DNA of 16,761 nucleotides, from assembly GCA_036556985.1 (NCBI GenBank), contig DATBIK010000071.1, forward strand, positions 1 to 16,761. Reading direction: 5' to 3'. Position 1 is the first letter of the stretch. Each line of letters starts with the position of its first letter. The stretch is from JAPSGM01 sp036556985 (lineage in GTDB: Bacteria > Chloroflexota > Limnocylindria > QHBO01). Positions 1 to 7,250 of this stretch are shown in pieces. The notes under the pieces are model-generated. The model had not been told where the DNA came from, ran no database searches, and saw only the letters and a program-made list of their open reading frames with translations. A program made the position numbers and the translations under genes.

Positions 1-1
1 G

Positions 2-970
2 CTCAAGGACGCCGACATGATCTTCATCACCGCGGGGATGGGCGGCGGCACCGGGTCGGGCGCGGCCCCGGTCATCGCCGAGATCGCCAAGGACCTCGGA
101 GCGCTGACCGTCGGCGTGATCACCAAGCCGTTCAGCTTCGAGGGCGTCCGCCGCAAGCTGGTGGCGGAGCAGTACTCCGAGGCGCTGAAGGACAAGTGCG
201 ACACGTTGATCACCATCCCCAACGACCGGCTGCGCGAGGTCGTGGACAAGAAGACGTCGATCCTCGACGCCTTCCGGGTGGTGGATGACGTGCTGCGCCA
301 GGGCGTGCAGGGCATCAGCGACCTGATCACCGTCCCGGGCCTCATCAACCTCGACTTCGCCGACGTCAAGACGATCATGCGCGACGCCGGCTCCTCGATG
401 ATGGGGATCGGCATCGGCACCGGGGAGCAGCGCGCGGTGGAGGCCGCCCGCGCGGCGGTCATGAGCCCGCTCCTCGAGGTCAACATCACCGGCGCGCGCG
501 GCATCCTCTTCAACGTCACCGGCGGCTCGGATTTGGGCCTGTTCGAGGTCAACGAGGCGGCCGAGGTCATCAAGGAGGCCGCCGATCCGGAGGCGAACAT
601 CATCTTCGGCACGGTCATCGACGACCGGATGCGCGACGAGGTGAAGGTCACGGTCATCGCCACCGGCTTCGACGCTGCCGCCAAGAAGCCGCGCCAGGCC
701 GGGCGGGCACTGGCGGGCGCCACGACCGAGGCCGCGGTGGGCATCGAGACGAGCCTCGACGACCGCAGCCGGGAGATCCTGGCCGAGATCGAGCGCGAGC
801 GCGAGCAGCGCCGGTCCCTCGAGGATCAGATCCCGGAGCCCTCGCCGTTCGCCACCGCCGCGGAGCGCGAGGAGACCCGCGTCACCGAGCGCGAGCCGGT
901 CCCCGTCCGACCCGCCTACGGCGAGACCGACCTCGACATCCCGTCCTTCCTGCGCCGCAAGACGGAGTAG
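2..970 (+). CDS. ftsZ: Cell division protein FtsZ, 5'-truncated by the window edge
   Basis: FtsZ is the tubulin-like GTPase that polymerises into the cytoplasmic Z-ring and recruits the division machinery. The reading frame is open from base 2, and 322 residues are visible; roughly the first 95-100 residues are missing by comparison with E. coli FtsZ. Near the start is the GTP-binding G-box, GMGGGTGSGAAP (fragment residues 12-23). The T7 synergy loop NLDFADV (about 116-122) supplies the acidic residues that complete the GTPase site of the neighbouring subunit. A charged, variable linker follows (about 245-308). The gene ends with the conserved C-terminal peptide DLDIPSFLRRK, which binds membrane anchors such as FtsA or SepF. 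The fourth variable position of the G-box is Ser (GGGTGSG, as in tubulin) rather than the commoner Thr. Identification is certain. Confidence 0.98.
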   Translation, partial: LKDADMIFITAGMGGGTGSGAAPVIAEIAKDLGALTVGVITKPFSFEGVRRKLVAEQYSEALKDKCDTLITIPNDRLREVVDKKTSILDAFRVVDDVLRQGVQGISDLITVPGLINLDFADVKTIMRDAGSSMMGIGIGTGEQRAVEAARAAVMSPLLEVNITGARGILFNVTGGSDLGLFEVNEAAEVIKEAADPEANIIFGTVIDDRMRDEVKVTVIATGFDAAAKKPRQAGRALAGATTEAAVGIETSLDDRSREILAEIEREREQRRSLEDQIPEPSPFATAAEREETRVTEREPVPVRPAYGETDLDIPSFLRRKTE

Positions 971-988
971 GCCTTCGCAGGACCGATG

Positions 989-1018
989 CGCCCCGGCCGG
1001 CTCCCGGCGCCCGGGGCG
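989..1018 (+). terminator. Candidate terminator hairpin after ftsZ
   Basis: Starting 19 bases after the ftsZ stop, CGCCCCGG (989-996) pairs perfectly with CCGGGGCG (1011-1018). Inside, CCGG 997-1000 can pair with CCGG 1004-1007. The hairpin is very stable and well placed, but only a weak T-containing stretch (gttcgcc) follows instead of a clear U-tract. It may therefore be a partial or Rho-assisted terminator. Confidence 0.5.
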
Positions 1019-1274
1019 TTCGCCTGTGCGGTACGGTCGCCCCCGAACGCCCCTTTCTGCCATACGTTCCGCCGGGCGAGCACTACGTGTCCGGAACGGG
1101 CCGAACGCGGTCACATGCCCGGCTCAGCCATCCTCGGGCCGGAAATCGTGGCGAAACCGGGCCGATCTGATCGCGCGGCGTGCGTGGGTAGCGTCGATGG
1201 GGAGCCCGGGCAGGCTGCAACTGTCTAGTAGTGCTCCGCACACCGATCATATGGCCGGATTGGCCGACCCCCGG

Positions 1275-1280
1275 TAGGCT
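1275..1280 (+). promoter_or_regulatory. Putative -10 box of a leaderless yggS transcript
   Basis: TAGGCT lies exactly 7 bases before the GTG at 1288, so transcription would begin at or next to the start codon. There is no Shine-Dalgarno sequence before that GTG. No convincing -35 box is visible 16-18 bases upstream. The same spacing occurs at yggT and at the small gene starting at 6976, and this repetition is the main support. Confidence 0.5.
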
Positions 1281-1287
1281 TCGTCGC

Positions 1288-2025
1288 GTGCAGCTGATCG
1301 AGGAGCCGGCGATCACTCCGGAGCTCGTGCGCGAGCGCGTCGCGACGCTGACCACACGCCTGCGCACCGCGGCCGAGCTGGCCGGCCGAGACCCGGACGG
1401 ATTCCGGATCGTGGCAGTGACGAAGGGCTTCGGGCTGCCGGTGGTGCGGGCCGCGCACGACGCCGGCCTCATCACCCTGGGCGAGAACCGCGTTCAGGAG
1501 GCGGAGCCGAAGGTCGAGGCATTCCCCGACGCGGAGTGGCATCTCGTCGGGCACTTGCAGTCGAACAAGGCGCGGCGCGCGCTCGCGCTGTTCCGAGTCA
1601 TCCACTCGGTCGACTCGCTCGACCTCCTCGCCCGGCTCGACCGGCTGGCCCACGACGAAAGCCGCCGGCCGACGCTGCTGCTCCAGGTCAACCTGAGCGG
1701 CGAGGAGCGCAAGGCCGGCTTCGACCCGGACTGGTTCACGCGGCAGGCGGAGCGCCCCGCCGAGCTGGCCGCCGCGCTCCGCGACCTGCGCGCCGCCAGC
1801 GTGCGCGGCCTCATGACCATGGCCCGCGCCGGCGCGGACGCCTTGGAGCAGCACGCCACCTTCGCGCGCCTCCGGGATGTCCGAGACCGTCTGGCGGAGG
1901 CATCGGGCCAGGAGCTGCCCGAGCTGTCGATGGGCATGACCGCCGATGCCGAGGCCGCCGTCGCCGAGGGCGCGACGCTGGTCCGCATCGGCACCGCGCT
2001 GTTCGGGCCGCGGCCGGGTCACTGA
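1288..2025 (+). CDS. yggS: YggS/PLPBP family pyridoxal-phosphate homeostasis protein
   Basis: Cytoplasmic PLP-binding protein of the YggS/PROSC family, with a single alanine-racemase-like TIM barrel. Members buffer pyridoxal phosphate and affect amino- and keto-acid balance; no catalytic activity is established. From GTG 1288 the protein is 245 residues, close to the usual 220-240. Family motifs: VAVTKGF with the PLP lysine at K46, GENRVQEAEPK, HLVGHLQSNKAR, and LSMGMTADAEAAVAEGATLVRIGTALFG in two blocks, which binds the phosphate. The frame stays open upstream to ATG 1231. I prefer GTG 1288 because the upstream 19 residues are not family-like and a -10 box sits 7 bases before the GTG. Placement between ftsZ and yggT is the classic arrangement in many bacteria. 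Confidence 0.93.
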   Translation: MQLIEEPAITPELVRERVATLTTRLRTAAELAGRDPDGFRIVAVTKGFGLPVVRAAHDAGLITLGENRVQEAEPKVEAFPDAEWHLVGHLQSNKARRALALFRVIHSVDSLDLLARLDRLAHDESRRPTLLLQVNLSGEERKAGFDPDWFTRQAERPAELAAALRDLRAASVRGLMTMARAGADALEQHATFARLRDVRDRLAEASGQELPELSMGMTADAEAAVAEGATLVRIGTALFGPRPGH

Positions 2026-2049
2026 CCGGCCGCGCACCGGCGCGGCTGC

Positions 2050-2055
2050 TATCCT
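2050..2055 (+). promoter_or_regulatory. Putative -10 box of a leaderless yggT transcript
   Basis: TATCCT is followed by exactly 7 bases and then the ATG at 2063, matching the yggS arrangement. A CTGACC (2022-2027) resembles a -35 box, but the 22-base spacing is too long for a normal promoter. No Shine-Dalgarno sequence precedes the ATG. Confidence 0.5.
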
Positions 2056-2062
2056 CGTGCCG

Positions 2063-2308
2063 ATGTCTCTGCTGCTCACCTTCATCGGCATGCTGGCGCT
2101 CGTCTACACGTTCCTCATCCTGGGGCGTGTGCTCGTGAGCTGGACGAACCCGACCGGCGGCGGTGGGCTGACCGCCTTCCTGTACCAGGTCACCGAGCCG
2201 GTCCTCGCGCCGATCCGACGGCTGCTGCCGCCGACGGCCGGGATCGACTGGTCGCCGATGATCGCCATCCTCCTGCTCGGGATCCTCACCCGCGCGTTCC
2301 TGCGCTGA
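2063..2308 (+). CDS. yggT: YggT family membrane protein
   Basis: Small integral membrane protein of 81 residues. Two hydrophobic segments (about 2-22 and 64-80) flank a short loop. The family motif is clear: TEPVLAPIRRLLPP followed by GIDWSPMIAILLL. YggT proteins are found beside division genes and have been linked to osmotic tolerance and, in some lineages and chloroplasts, to membrane or nucleoid organisation; the exact role is not settled. The frame stays open upstream to 1946, inside yggS, but the residues there are proline/arginine-rich out-of-frame translation of yggS. ATG 2063 is therefore chosen, supported by the -10 box 7 bases upstream. It lies 37 bases after the yggS stop. Confidence 0.9.
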   Translation: MSLLLTFIGMLALVYTFLILGRVLVSWTNPTGGGGLTAFLYQVTEPVLAPIRRLLPPTAGIDWSPMIAILLLGILTRAFLR

Positions 2309-2321
2309 ACCGAAGCCTGCC

Positions 2322-3296
2322 GTGATCCTCGCCGCGATTCCCTACCTTGTCATGCAGCTCGACCGCGGCATCCGCCGCGTCATCGGCTTCGGCGGGGTGT
2401 GGCTGGTGGTCGTCGTGCTGCTCCTGGCGGCGGCCATCCCGGCGTCGATCGAGGCCTCAGAGCGCCAGCCGCTCGGCCAGCGGGTCGACGACCTGCGGGA
2501 CGGCGTGTCCGCCCTCTCCGGTTGGGTCCGGATGACGGGCGAGATCACGACGCTCACCTCCCCGGAGGCCGTCGCCGGAGGGCAGCAGGTGCAGTCGCTC
2601 CTCGTCGAGCCGTCGGGCGACGCGATCCTGCTCATCGCCAACCGCGAGCTCGACGACCTCACCGAGATCACGGGTCACGTGTCGAGCAGCGCGAACGCAG
2701 CGGCGACGGCGCGGAGCATCGGCGGGCCGCGCTTCCCGGCGGGCGACCTCGAGGTCATCGACCGCTACGTCATCACCGTCGACGACCCGATCGTCCCCGC
2801 CGACGGGCAGACCTGGGCGCCGGTATGGGCTGCTCTCGGCGTGGCGGCGCTCCTCGTCATCGGCCTGCGCGTCGGCTACCCGGTCATCCGGCTTCGGCGC
2901 GACGCCCCCACGCCGCCCGGCGCGCGACCCCTTGCCGTCGGCGAGACGATGGAGGTGCGGCCGCTCGAGCCGCAGCTGGAGACCGGGGCCGCGCTCGCCG
3001 CGCCGTGGGGCAGCCTCGAGCGGGTTCCGCGCCACCGCGACACCGACCCGTATTTCATCCTGCGCACTCCCGGGCAGGAGCGGCCGGTCGAGTTCCGCCG
3101 CCACCGCTGGTCGCGGGCGACGCCGGGCACGCTGTGGACGATCCGGGAGCGGGTGCCGGTCGTGCACCTCCACGACTGGGGCATCGAGGCCGTCCTTGCC
3201 CTTCACTCGGAGGCGGACCGCGACCGCCTGCTGGCGAGCTTCGCCATCGACGAGGAGATGGACCAGGGCGCGGCCGAGCGCCAGGCGCGTGCCTGA
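2322..3296 (+). CDS. Unrecognised membrane protein with two transmembrane helices
   Basis: I do not recognise this 324-residue protein. It has a hydrophobic helix at about 20-42, a region of about 120 residues that is probably outside the membrane, a second helix at about 167-188, then a cytoplasmic C-terminal half. That half begins with arginines (RLRRD) and has a conserved-looking block, DPYFILRTPGQERPVEFRRH, and an acidic end. If the first helix inserts with the positive-inside rule (DRGIRR before it), the middle domain faces outward. Start GTG 2322 is 13 bases after the yggT stop; ATG 2352 in the same frame is equally possible. Codon use matches the neighbours. It overlaps the downstream DUF167 gene by 8 bases, so it belongs to the ygg operon. 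The position suggests an envelope or division role, but this is inference from location only. Confidence 0.8.
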   Translation: MILAAIPYLVMQLDRGIRRVIGFGGVWLVVVVLLLAAAIPASIEASERQPLGQRVDDLRDGVSALSGWVRMTGEITTLTSPEAVAGGQQVQSLLVEPSGDAILLIANRELDDLTEITGHVSSSANAAATARSIGGPRFPAGDLEVIDRYVITVDDPIVPADGQTWAPVWAALGVAALLVIGLRVGYPVIRLRRDAPTPPGARPLAVGETMEVRPLEPQLETGAALAAPWGSLERVPRHRDTDPYFILRTPGQERPVEFRRHRWSRATPGTLWTIRERVPVVHLHDWGIEAVLALHSEADRDRLLASFAIDEEMDQGAAERQARA

Positions 3297-3573
3297 GCAG
3301 ACGACCCTGGCGGTGCGCGCCCACCCGCGCGCCGCAGCAGCCGGCATCGGCCCCTGGCAGGACGGCGTCCTGCACGTCCGCGTCACCGCCCCGCCGGCCG
3401 ACGGACGCGCGAACGAGATGATCCGCCGCGCGGTGGCGAAGGCGCTGAGCCTGTCCCCCGGCCGCGTGCGCCTCGTGTCCGGTGACCGAAGCCGCACGAA
3501 GCGGTTCGAGCTCGACGGGATCGCGCCGGACGTGCTCGCCGCGAGGCTGGCGGCCATCGGCTCCGCCGATTGA
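3289..3573 (+). CDS. yggU: DUF167/UPF0235 (YggU) family protein
   Basis: Small soluble protein of 94 residues, the usual size for the family; biochemical function is unknown. The diagnostic block is present: VRVTAPPADGRANEMIRR, then LSLSPGRVRLVSGDRSRTKRFEL. It corresponds to the family core, in which an alpha/beta fold carries the conserved A-P-x-D-G-x-A-N and S-G-x-x-S-R-x-K motifs. The start GTG 3289 overlaps the previous gene's TGA (3294-3296) by 8 bases, implying translational coupling. A longer frame reaches back to 2932, but that part is an out-of-frame shadow of the membrane protein gene. Its stop codon overlaps the -35 box of the tRNA promoter. YggS, YggT and YggU commonly cluster, which supports the call. 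Confidence 0.9.
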   Translation: MPEQTTLAVRAHPRAAAAGIGPWQDGVLHVRVTAPPADGRANEMIRRAVAKALSLSPGRVRLVSGDRSRTKRFELDGIAPDVLAARLAAIGSAD

Positions 3574-3599
3574 AGGCCCGGTGGAGCCCCGGCTATACT
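3570..3599 (+). promoter_or_regulatory. Sigma-70-type promoter of tRNA-Val
   Basis: TTGAAG (3570-3575) and TATACT (3594-3599) are separated by 18 bases. This is the best two-box promoter in the window. Transcription would start near 3606, a few bases before the mature tRNA 5' end at 3614. The -35 box overlaps the yggU stop codon. The same transcript may continue into the MFS gene at 3714. Confidence 0.8.
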
Positions 3600-3613
3600 G
3601 CGGCTCCCCGCGT

Positions 3614-3690
<77 letters not shown>

Positions 3691-3713
3691 TTCACACGCC
3701 TCGAGCCTGACCG

Positions 3714-5018
3714 ATGCCGTCGCTGCGCGCCCGCCTGAGCCGGATCCGGATCTTCCAGCCCCTCGCGCGGCGCGACTTCGCGCTCCTCGCCGGAGCGGCG
3801 GGCATCTCGCTCCTGGGCGACGGCTTCTTCAGCGTGGCCCTGGCGTGGCAGGTGTACGAGATCAGCAACCTGCCCACGGCGCTGTCGCTGGTCGGAGCGG
3901 CCTGGACCCTGCCGGTCGTCATCTTCATCCTGCTTGGCGGCGTCTTCTCGGACCGATACGACCGCCGCTGGCTGATGATTGGCGCGGACGTCGTGCGTGC
4001 CGCGGCGATCGGCCTGCTCGGGTTCCTGTCGATCTCCGGCGTGCTCGAACTGTGGCACGTCGTCGCCCTCATCGCCTTCGTGGGGCTCGGCGACGCCTTC
4101 TTCAACCCCGCCTCGACGGCGATCGTTCCGGACCTGCTCCCCGACGAGCTGCTGCCGCAGGCGAACGCGCTCCAGGGCCTGGTCCGGCCGATGATGGTGC
4201 GGCTCGTGGGACCGGCCATCGGCGGCTTCGTCGTCGCCGCGGTGGGGCCCGGCGTCGCCTTCCTCGTCGACGGGGCCACCTTCCTCGTCTCGATGGTGCT
4301 GCTCGCCGCGATCTCGGCCCGGCCGGTGCGCGCGGCGACGGCCGCCAGCCTGCGACGGACGATCGCCGAGGTGGGAGAGGGGCTCGCGTTCGTGCGCCGG
4401 ACGCCGTGGCTGTGGGCCACGCTCGTGTCGGCCATGTTCAGCCTTCTCCTCTTCGTGGGCCCGGTGCAGGTCCTGCTGCCGTTTCTCGTGAAGAACCGTC
4501 TTGCCCTGGAGGCCGACGCGCTGGGCCTCATCTTCGCGGTGGGCGGCGTGGGGTCGGTGCTCGCCGCGGTCACGGTCGGGCAGCTCGGACTGCCACGGCT
4601 GCGGGTCACGGTCATGTACGCGGCCTGGGCGCTGGGCGTCGCCCTCCTGGCCGGGTACGGGCTGATGACGAGCCTGTGGCACGCGCTCGTCGTCGGCTTC
4701 GTGTCGGCCGCGCTGTTCGAGATCGGCGCCATCATCTGGGTCACCCTCCTCCAGCAGCTCGTGCCGCGTCGCCTGCTCGGGCGGGTGTCCAGCCTCGACT
4801 GGCTCGTCTCGACCGGCCTGGTGCCGGTCTCGTTCGCCCTCACCGGGCCGGTCTCGGAGATGATCGGTCCGGGAACGACGATGGTCGCCGGCGGGCTCAT
4901 CGGCTCCGTGCTCATGGGCGCCCTCCTGTTCTGGCCGGGCGTGCGCGACCCCGAGCGGGGCCTCGTCGAGCCGATCCCGGAGGCGGACGAGGGAACCCCG
5001 CTGGCGGAGGCCGGGTAG
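3714..5018 (+). CDS. Major facilitator superfamily transporter (MFS_3/EntS-like exporter)
   Basis: Polytopic inner-membrane transporter of 434 residues, a normal MFS length, with about 12 hydrophobic segments. The MFS motif A between helices 2 and 3 is visible as GGVFSDRYDRRW (about 75-86: G, D, R, and R-R in the expected places). The N-terminal block DFALLAGAAGISLLGDGFF and the later AFVGLGDAFFNPASTAIVPD resemble the EntS/MFS_3 drug- and siderophore-exporter group. The substrate cannot be read from sequence. The start ATG 3714 lacks a Shine-Dalgarno sequence. It lies 23 bases after tRNA-Val, so the gene is probably transcribed from the tRNA promoter and released by tRNA 3' processing. The stop TAG is immediately followed by the ATG of the UbiE gene. 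Confidence 0.9.
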   Translation: MPSLRARLSRIRIFQPLARRDFALLAGAAGISLLGDGFFSVALAWQVYEISNLPTALSLVGAAWTLPVVIFILLGGVFSDRYDRRWLMIGADVVRAAAIGLLGFLSISGVLELWHVVALIAFVGLGDAFFNPASTAIVPDLLPDELLPQANALQGLVRPMMVRLVGPAIGGFVVAAVGPGVAFLVDGATFLVSMVLLAAISARPVRAATAASLRRTIAEVGEGLAFVRRTPWLWATLVSAMFSLLLFVGPVQVLLPFLVKNRLALEADALGLIFAVGGVGSVLAAVTVGQLGLPRLRVTVMYAAWALGVALLAGYGLMTSLWHALVVGFVSAALFEIGAIIWVTLLQQLVPRRLLGRVSSLDWLVSTGLVPVSFALTGPVSEMIGPGTTMVAGGLIGSVLMGALLFWPGVRDPERGLVEPIPEADEGTPLAEAG

Positions 5019-5720
5019 ATGGTCGGGACCGATCCCGCTCGCGTCCGCACGATGTTCGACCGCATTGCGCCGGTGTACGACCTCATGAACACGGTGATGA
5101 CCGCCGGCATCGACGGCCGCTGGCGGCGAGCCGCGATCGCCGCCGCCGCGCTGCGCCCCGGCGATCGCGTCCTCGACGTCGCGACCGGCACCGGGAAGCT
5201 CGCGCTGGGCGCCGCGACAGCGGTCGGTGCCAACGGCGAGGTGGTGGGCCTCGACGCCTCGCCGCGCATGCTCGCCCGTGCGCGTGCGGCCGAGCGAGGG
5301 TCCGCCGTGCGCTGGCTGGAGGCCGATGCGATGGCGATGCCGTTCGACGACCGCTCCTTCGATGCGGTCACGATCGGCTTCGGGCTTCGCAACCTGCCGG
5401 ACACCGATGCCGCCCTCCACGAGATGGCGCGCGTCCTTCGTCCCGGCGGCCGGCTGGTCGTGCTCGAGATCGCCGAGCCGCCGCGCGGGCTGGCGCGGCT
5501 GCTGTTCCTCACCTGGTTCCGGCGCATCGTGCCGTTCCTGGGCCGGCTGGCCGGGCAGCCGGTCGCGTACGCGTACCTGCCGGACAGCCTGCGGCGCTAT
5601 CCGCGGCCGGACGACGTCGCTGCGCGGATGGGCGCCGCCGGCCTGGAGGCGGTGCGCTGGCGCTGGCTGCCGACGCGCCTCGCCACCGTCCATGTCGGCC
5701 GGCGGACGGCCGCGCCATGA
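5019..5720 (+). CDS. menG: UbiE/MenG demethylmenaquinone methyltransferase
   Basis: SAM-dependent C-methyltransferase of 233 residues that performs the last step of menaquinone synthesis (demethylmenaquinone to menaquinone). The N-terminal family signature reads MFDRIAPVYDLMNTVMTAGI (12-31) and is followed by W35. SAM-binding motif I is VLDVATGTGK (51-60), the acidic ribose-binding residue is in VGLDAS (D79), and EADAMAMPF (101-109) contacts adenine. IGFGLRNLPD (119-128) and VLRPGGRLVVLE complete the family pattern. A ubiquinone-type role is less likely outside Proteobacteria. The ATG follows the MFS stop with no gap, and the TGA overlaps the next ATG (ATGA at 5717-5720). Other menaquinone genes are not in the window. 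Identification of the family is firm; the substrate is inferred. Confidence 0.93.
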   Translation: MVGTDPARVRTMFDRIAPVYDLMNTVMTAGIDGRWRRAAIAAAALRPGDRVLDVATGTGKLALGAATAVGANGEVVGLDASPRMLARARAAERGSAVRWLEADAMAMPFDDRSFDAVTIGFGLRNLPDTDAALHEMARVLRPGGRLVVLEIAEPPRGLARLLFLTWFRRIVPFLGRLAGQPVAYAYLPDSLRRYPRPDDVAARMGAAGLEAVRWRWLPTRLATVHVGRRTAAP

Positions 5721-6934
5721 GCAATCCGCCGCTGCGGGTCGCCGTCTTCGCGGAGTCGTACCTGCCCTACCTGTCCGGCGTCACCGTCTCGACCGAGGCG
5801 CTCGCGCGCGGGCTCGGCGCGGCCGGCCACGAGGTGCTCCTCGTCGCGCCGCGACCGGGCGGCGGTGCCGAGCCGGGCACGGCGGGCGCGCCCGGGCCGG
5901 AGCCGGAGTACGCCTGGCTGCCCTCGTACCAGGGCCCGCCGCCGGCACCGCCCGGCTACCGCATGCCGATCCCCCTGCCGTCCGACGCCCTGCGTCGAGC
6001 CCGCGACTTCGCGCCGCACGTCGTCCACGCCCAGTCGCCGTTCGTCTCGGGGCTCATGGCGCGCCGGCTGGCGCAGCGCGTCGGGGCGCCGTTCGTCTTC
6101 ACCCACCACACCCGCTTCGGCGACTACCGGCACTACCTCGGCCCGCTGGCCCGGCCCGGGGCGGCGACGGTCGGCGCCTACCTGCGCGACTTCTGGGGCA
6201 GCTGCGACGCGATCGTGGCGCCCGGGAGCGAGCTGGCCGATGAGATCCGCGCCAACCTCGGCGAGGCCCGTGCCAGCCGCGTCCACGTCATCCCCACCGG
6301 CGTCGACGTCTCGGCGATCCGAGGCCTCGCACCGGTCGATCCGCGGCCGCCGCAGGGCTGGCCGGCCGACGCGGTCGTGGCGGTCAGCGTCGGGCGCCTC
6401 GCGGCCGAGAAGAGCGTGGCGCTGCTCGTCGAGGCATTCGCCGTCGCGGCGTCGCGCGAGCCGCGCCTGCGGCTCCTCCTCGTGGGCGGCGGCCCGGCCG
6501 AATCCGGGCTGCGCGATCGCGCCGCGGCGCCGGACCTCGACGGGCGGGTGGCGATCACCGGCCGGCTGCCGCGGCACGAGGCCCTGGCACTGGCTCGCGG
6601 CGCGGACCTCTTCGTCTTCGCCTCGCGCACGGAGACGCAGGGACTCGTCCTCGCCGAGGCGCTCGCCGCCGGGCTGCCGGTGCTGGCGGTGGCCGGGCCG
6701 GGTATCGGCGATTCGGTGCGCGACGGGGTCGACGGCATGGTCCTGTCCGGCGGCCCGGACGGAGACGTCGCCGATCGTTTCGCCGACGGGCTGGTGGAAC
6801 TCGCCGGTGACGAGCCGCGCCGCGAGCGGCTGGCGCGGGCTGCCGGCAGCGGCGCCGATCGCTTCGACCTCGGCCGCCGCATCGGCCAGGTGGTCGAGCT
6901 GTACCGTGGACTGCACGCCACACCAGGTGCGTGA
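5717..6934 (+). CDS. Glycosyltransferase family 4 (GT-B), possibly lipid-modifying
   Basis: A 405-residue retaining GT-B glycosyltransferase. The N-terminal Rossmann domain opens with VAVFAESYLPYLSGVTVST (8-26), the acceptor-side glycine-rich loop typical of GT4. HTRFGDYRHY (about 131-140) resembles the diacylglycerol glucosyltransferase/PimB-like branch. The C-terminal donor domain has VSVGRLAAEKSV, LLLVGGGP and the E-x7-E motif (E306 to E314 in ETQGLVLAE) that binds the nucleotide sugar. A Pro/Gly-rich insert lies at about 46-80. Start ATG 5717 overlaps the menG stop as ATGA, so translation is coupled. Longer upstream extension of this frame runs through menG and the MFS gene out of frame and is not coding. 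The probable acceptor is a membrane lipid or polyprenol, but this is inference. Confidence 0.9.
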   Translation: MSNPPLRVAVFAESYLPYLSGVTVSTEALARGLGAAGHEVLLVAPRPGGGAEPGTAGAPGPEPEYAWLPSYQGPPPAPPGYRMPIPLPSDALRRARDFAPHVVHAQSPFVSGLMARRLAQRVGAPFVFTHHTRFGDYRHYLGPLARPGAATVGAYLRDFWGSCDAIVAPGSELADEIRANLGEARASRVHVIPTGVDVSAIRGLAPVDPRPPQGWPADAVVAVSVGRLAAEKSVALLVEAFAVAASREPRLRLLLVGGGPAESGLRDRAAAPDLDGRVAITGRLPRHEALALARGADLFVFASRTETQGLVLAEALAAGLPVLAVAGPGIGDSVRDGVDGMVLSGGPDGDVADRFADGLVELAGDEPRRERLARAAGSGADRFDLGRRIGQVVELYRGLHATPGA

Positions 6935-6940
6935 ATCCGG

Positions 6941-6968
6941 TTGCGCGGGGTGAGGTGCGGCGTACAAT
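6941..6968 (+). promoter_or_regulatory. Promoter of the small gene-Nudix-gcv operon
   Basis: TTGCGC (6941-6946) and TACAAT (6963-6968) are 16 bases apart. The ATG at 6976 follows the -10 box after exactly 7 bases, the same spacing as at yggS and yggT, so the mRNA is probably leaderless. It lies just after the glycosyltransferase stop (6934) and is the only good promoter before the Nudix and gcv genes. Confidence 0.65.
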
Positions 6969-6975
6969 GCCCGCC

Positions 6976-7245
6976 ATGCGAGTGAGTCTCACGGCCCGCT
7001 ACGTGTCCCACCCCACCATCGCCTTCGAGCGGCGACGCGCGCCCGGGTCACGACCGCGCCTCGGCCTCGGCCGCGCGGCGACGGTCTACCACCGCCCGCG
7101 CGCGGCCCGCCACTCCGTGGCCAGCGTGGCCGCCCTCCGCTCGCAGACCAGCGGCTTCACCTTCCCCACGGTCGGCCGTTCCGGGCGCGTTTTGACCCGT
7201 CGCGCCCCGCAGTCGCTCGGCATCTCTCGCGCGCGCCGCGCGTAG
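6976..7245 (+). CDS. Probable small arginine-rich protein of unknown function
   Basis: An 89-residue frame with 19 arginines, no lysine, one glutamate and no aspartate, so the product would be extremely basic. I recognise no family. Evidence that it is real: about 90% of third codon positions are G or C against about 70% for positions one and two; a -10 box lies 7 bases before the ATG; and its TAG is only 5 bases before the GTG of the Nudix gene, which has no Shine-Dalgarno sequence of its own and may depend on coupled translation. The frame could extend to ATG 6931, but that would include the promoter. Such a protein might bind RNA or DNA, but nothing in the sequence shows this. The alternative is a 5' leader of the Nudix-gcv mRNA with chance open frame. 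Confidence 0.5.
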   Translation: MRVSLTARYVSHPTIAFERRRAPGSRPRLGLGRAATVYHRPRAARHSVASVAALRSQTSGFTFPTVGRSGRVLTRRAPQSLGISRARRA

Positions 7246-7250
7246 CGGCC

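Larger units (their letters stand above)
971..1287 (+). other. Intergenic region between ftsZ and yggS
   Basis: This 317-base stretch holds the hairpin at 989-1018 and, at its far end, the -10-like TAGGCT of yggS at 1275-1280. Short open frames cross it (for example 986-1228 and 1026-1277), but they have no recognisable product and their codon use is not like the neighbouring genes. I see no RNA gene, repeat or sepF/divIVA-like frame in it. Confidence 0.6.

Noticed and set aside
986..1277. Two short plus-strand frames between ftsZ and yggS
   Set aside because: One starts inside the terminator hairpin, neither has a ribosome-binding site, -10 box at 7 bases, or coding-like codon bias, and they overlap each other in different frames.
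6935..7250. Glycine riboswitch upstream of the Nudix-gcvT operon
   Set aside because: I looked for the paired glycine aptamer consensus and its terminator but found none; the stretch is better explained by an open frame with coding bias.
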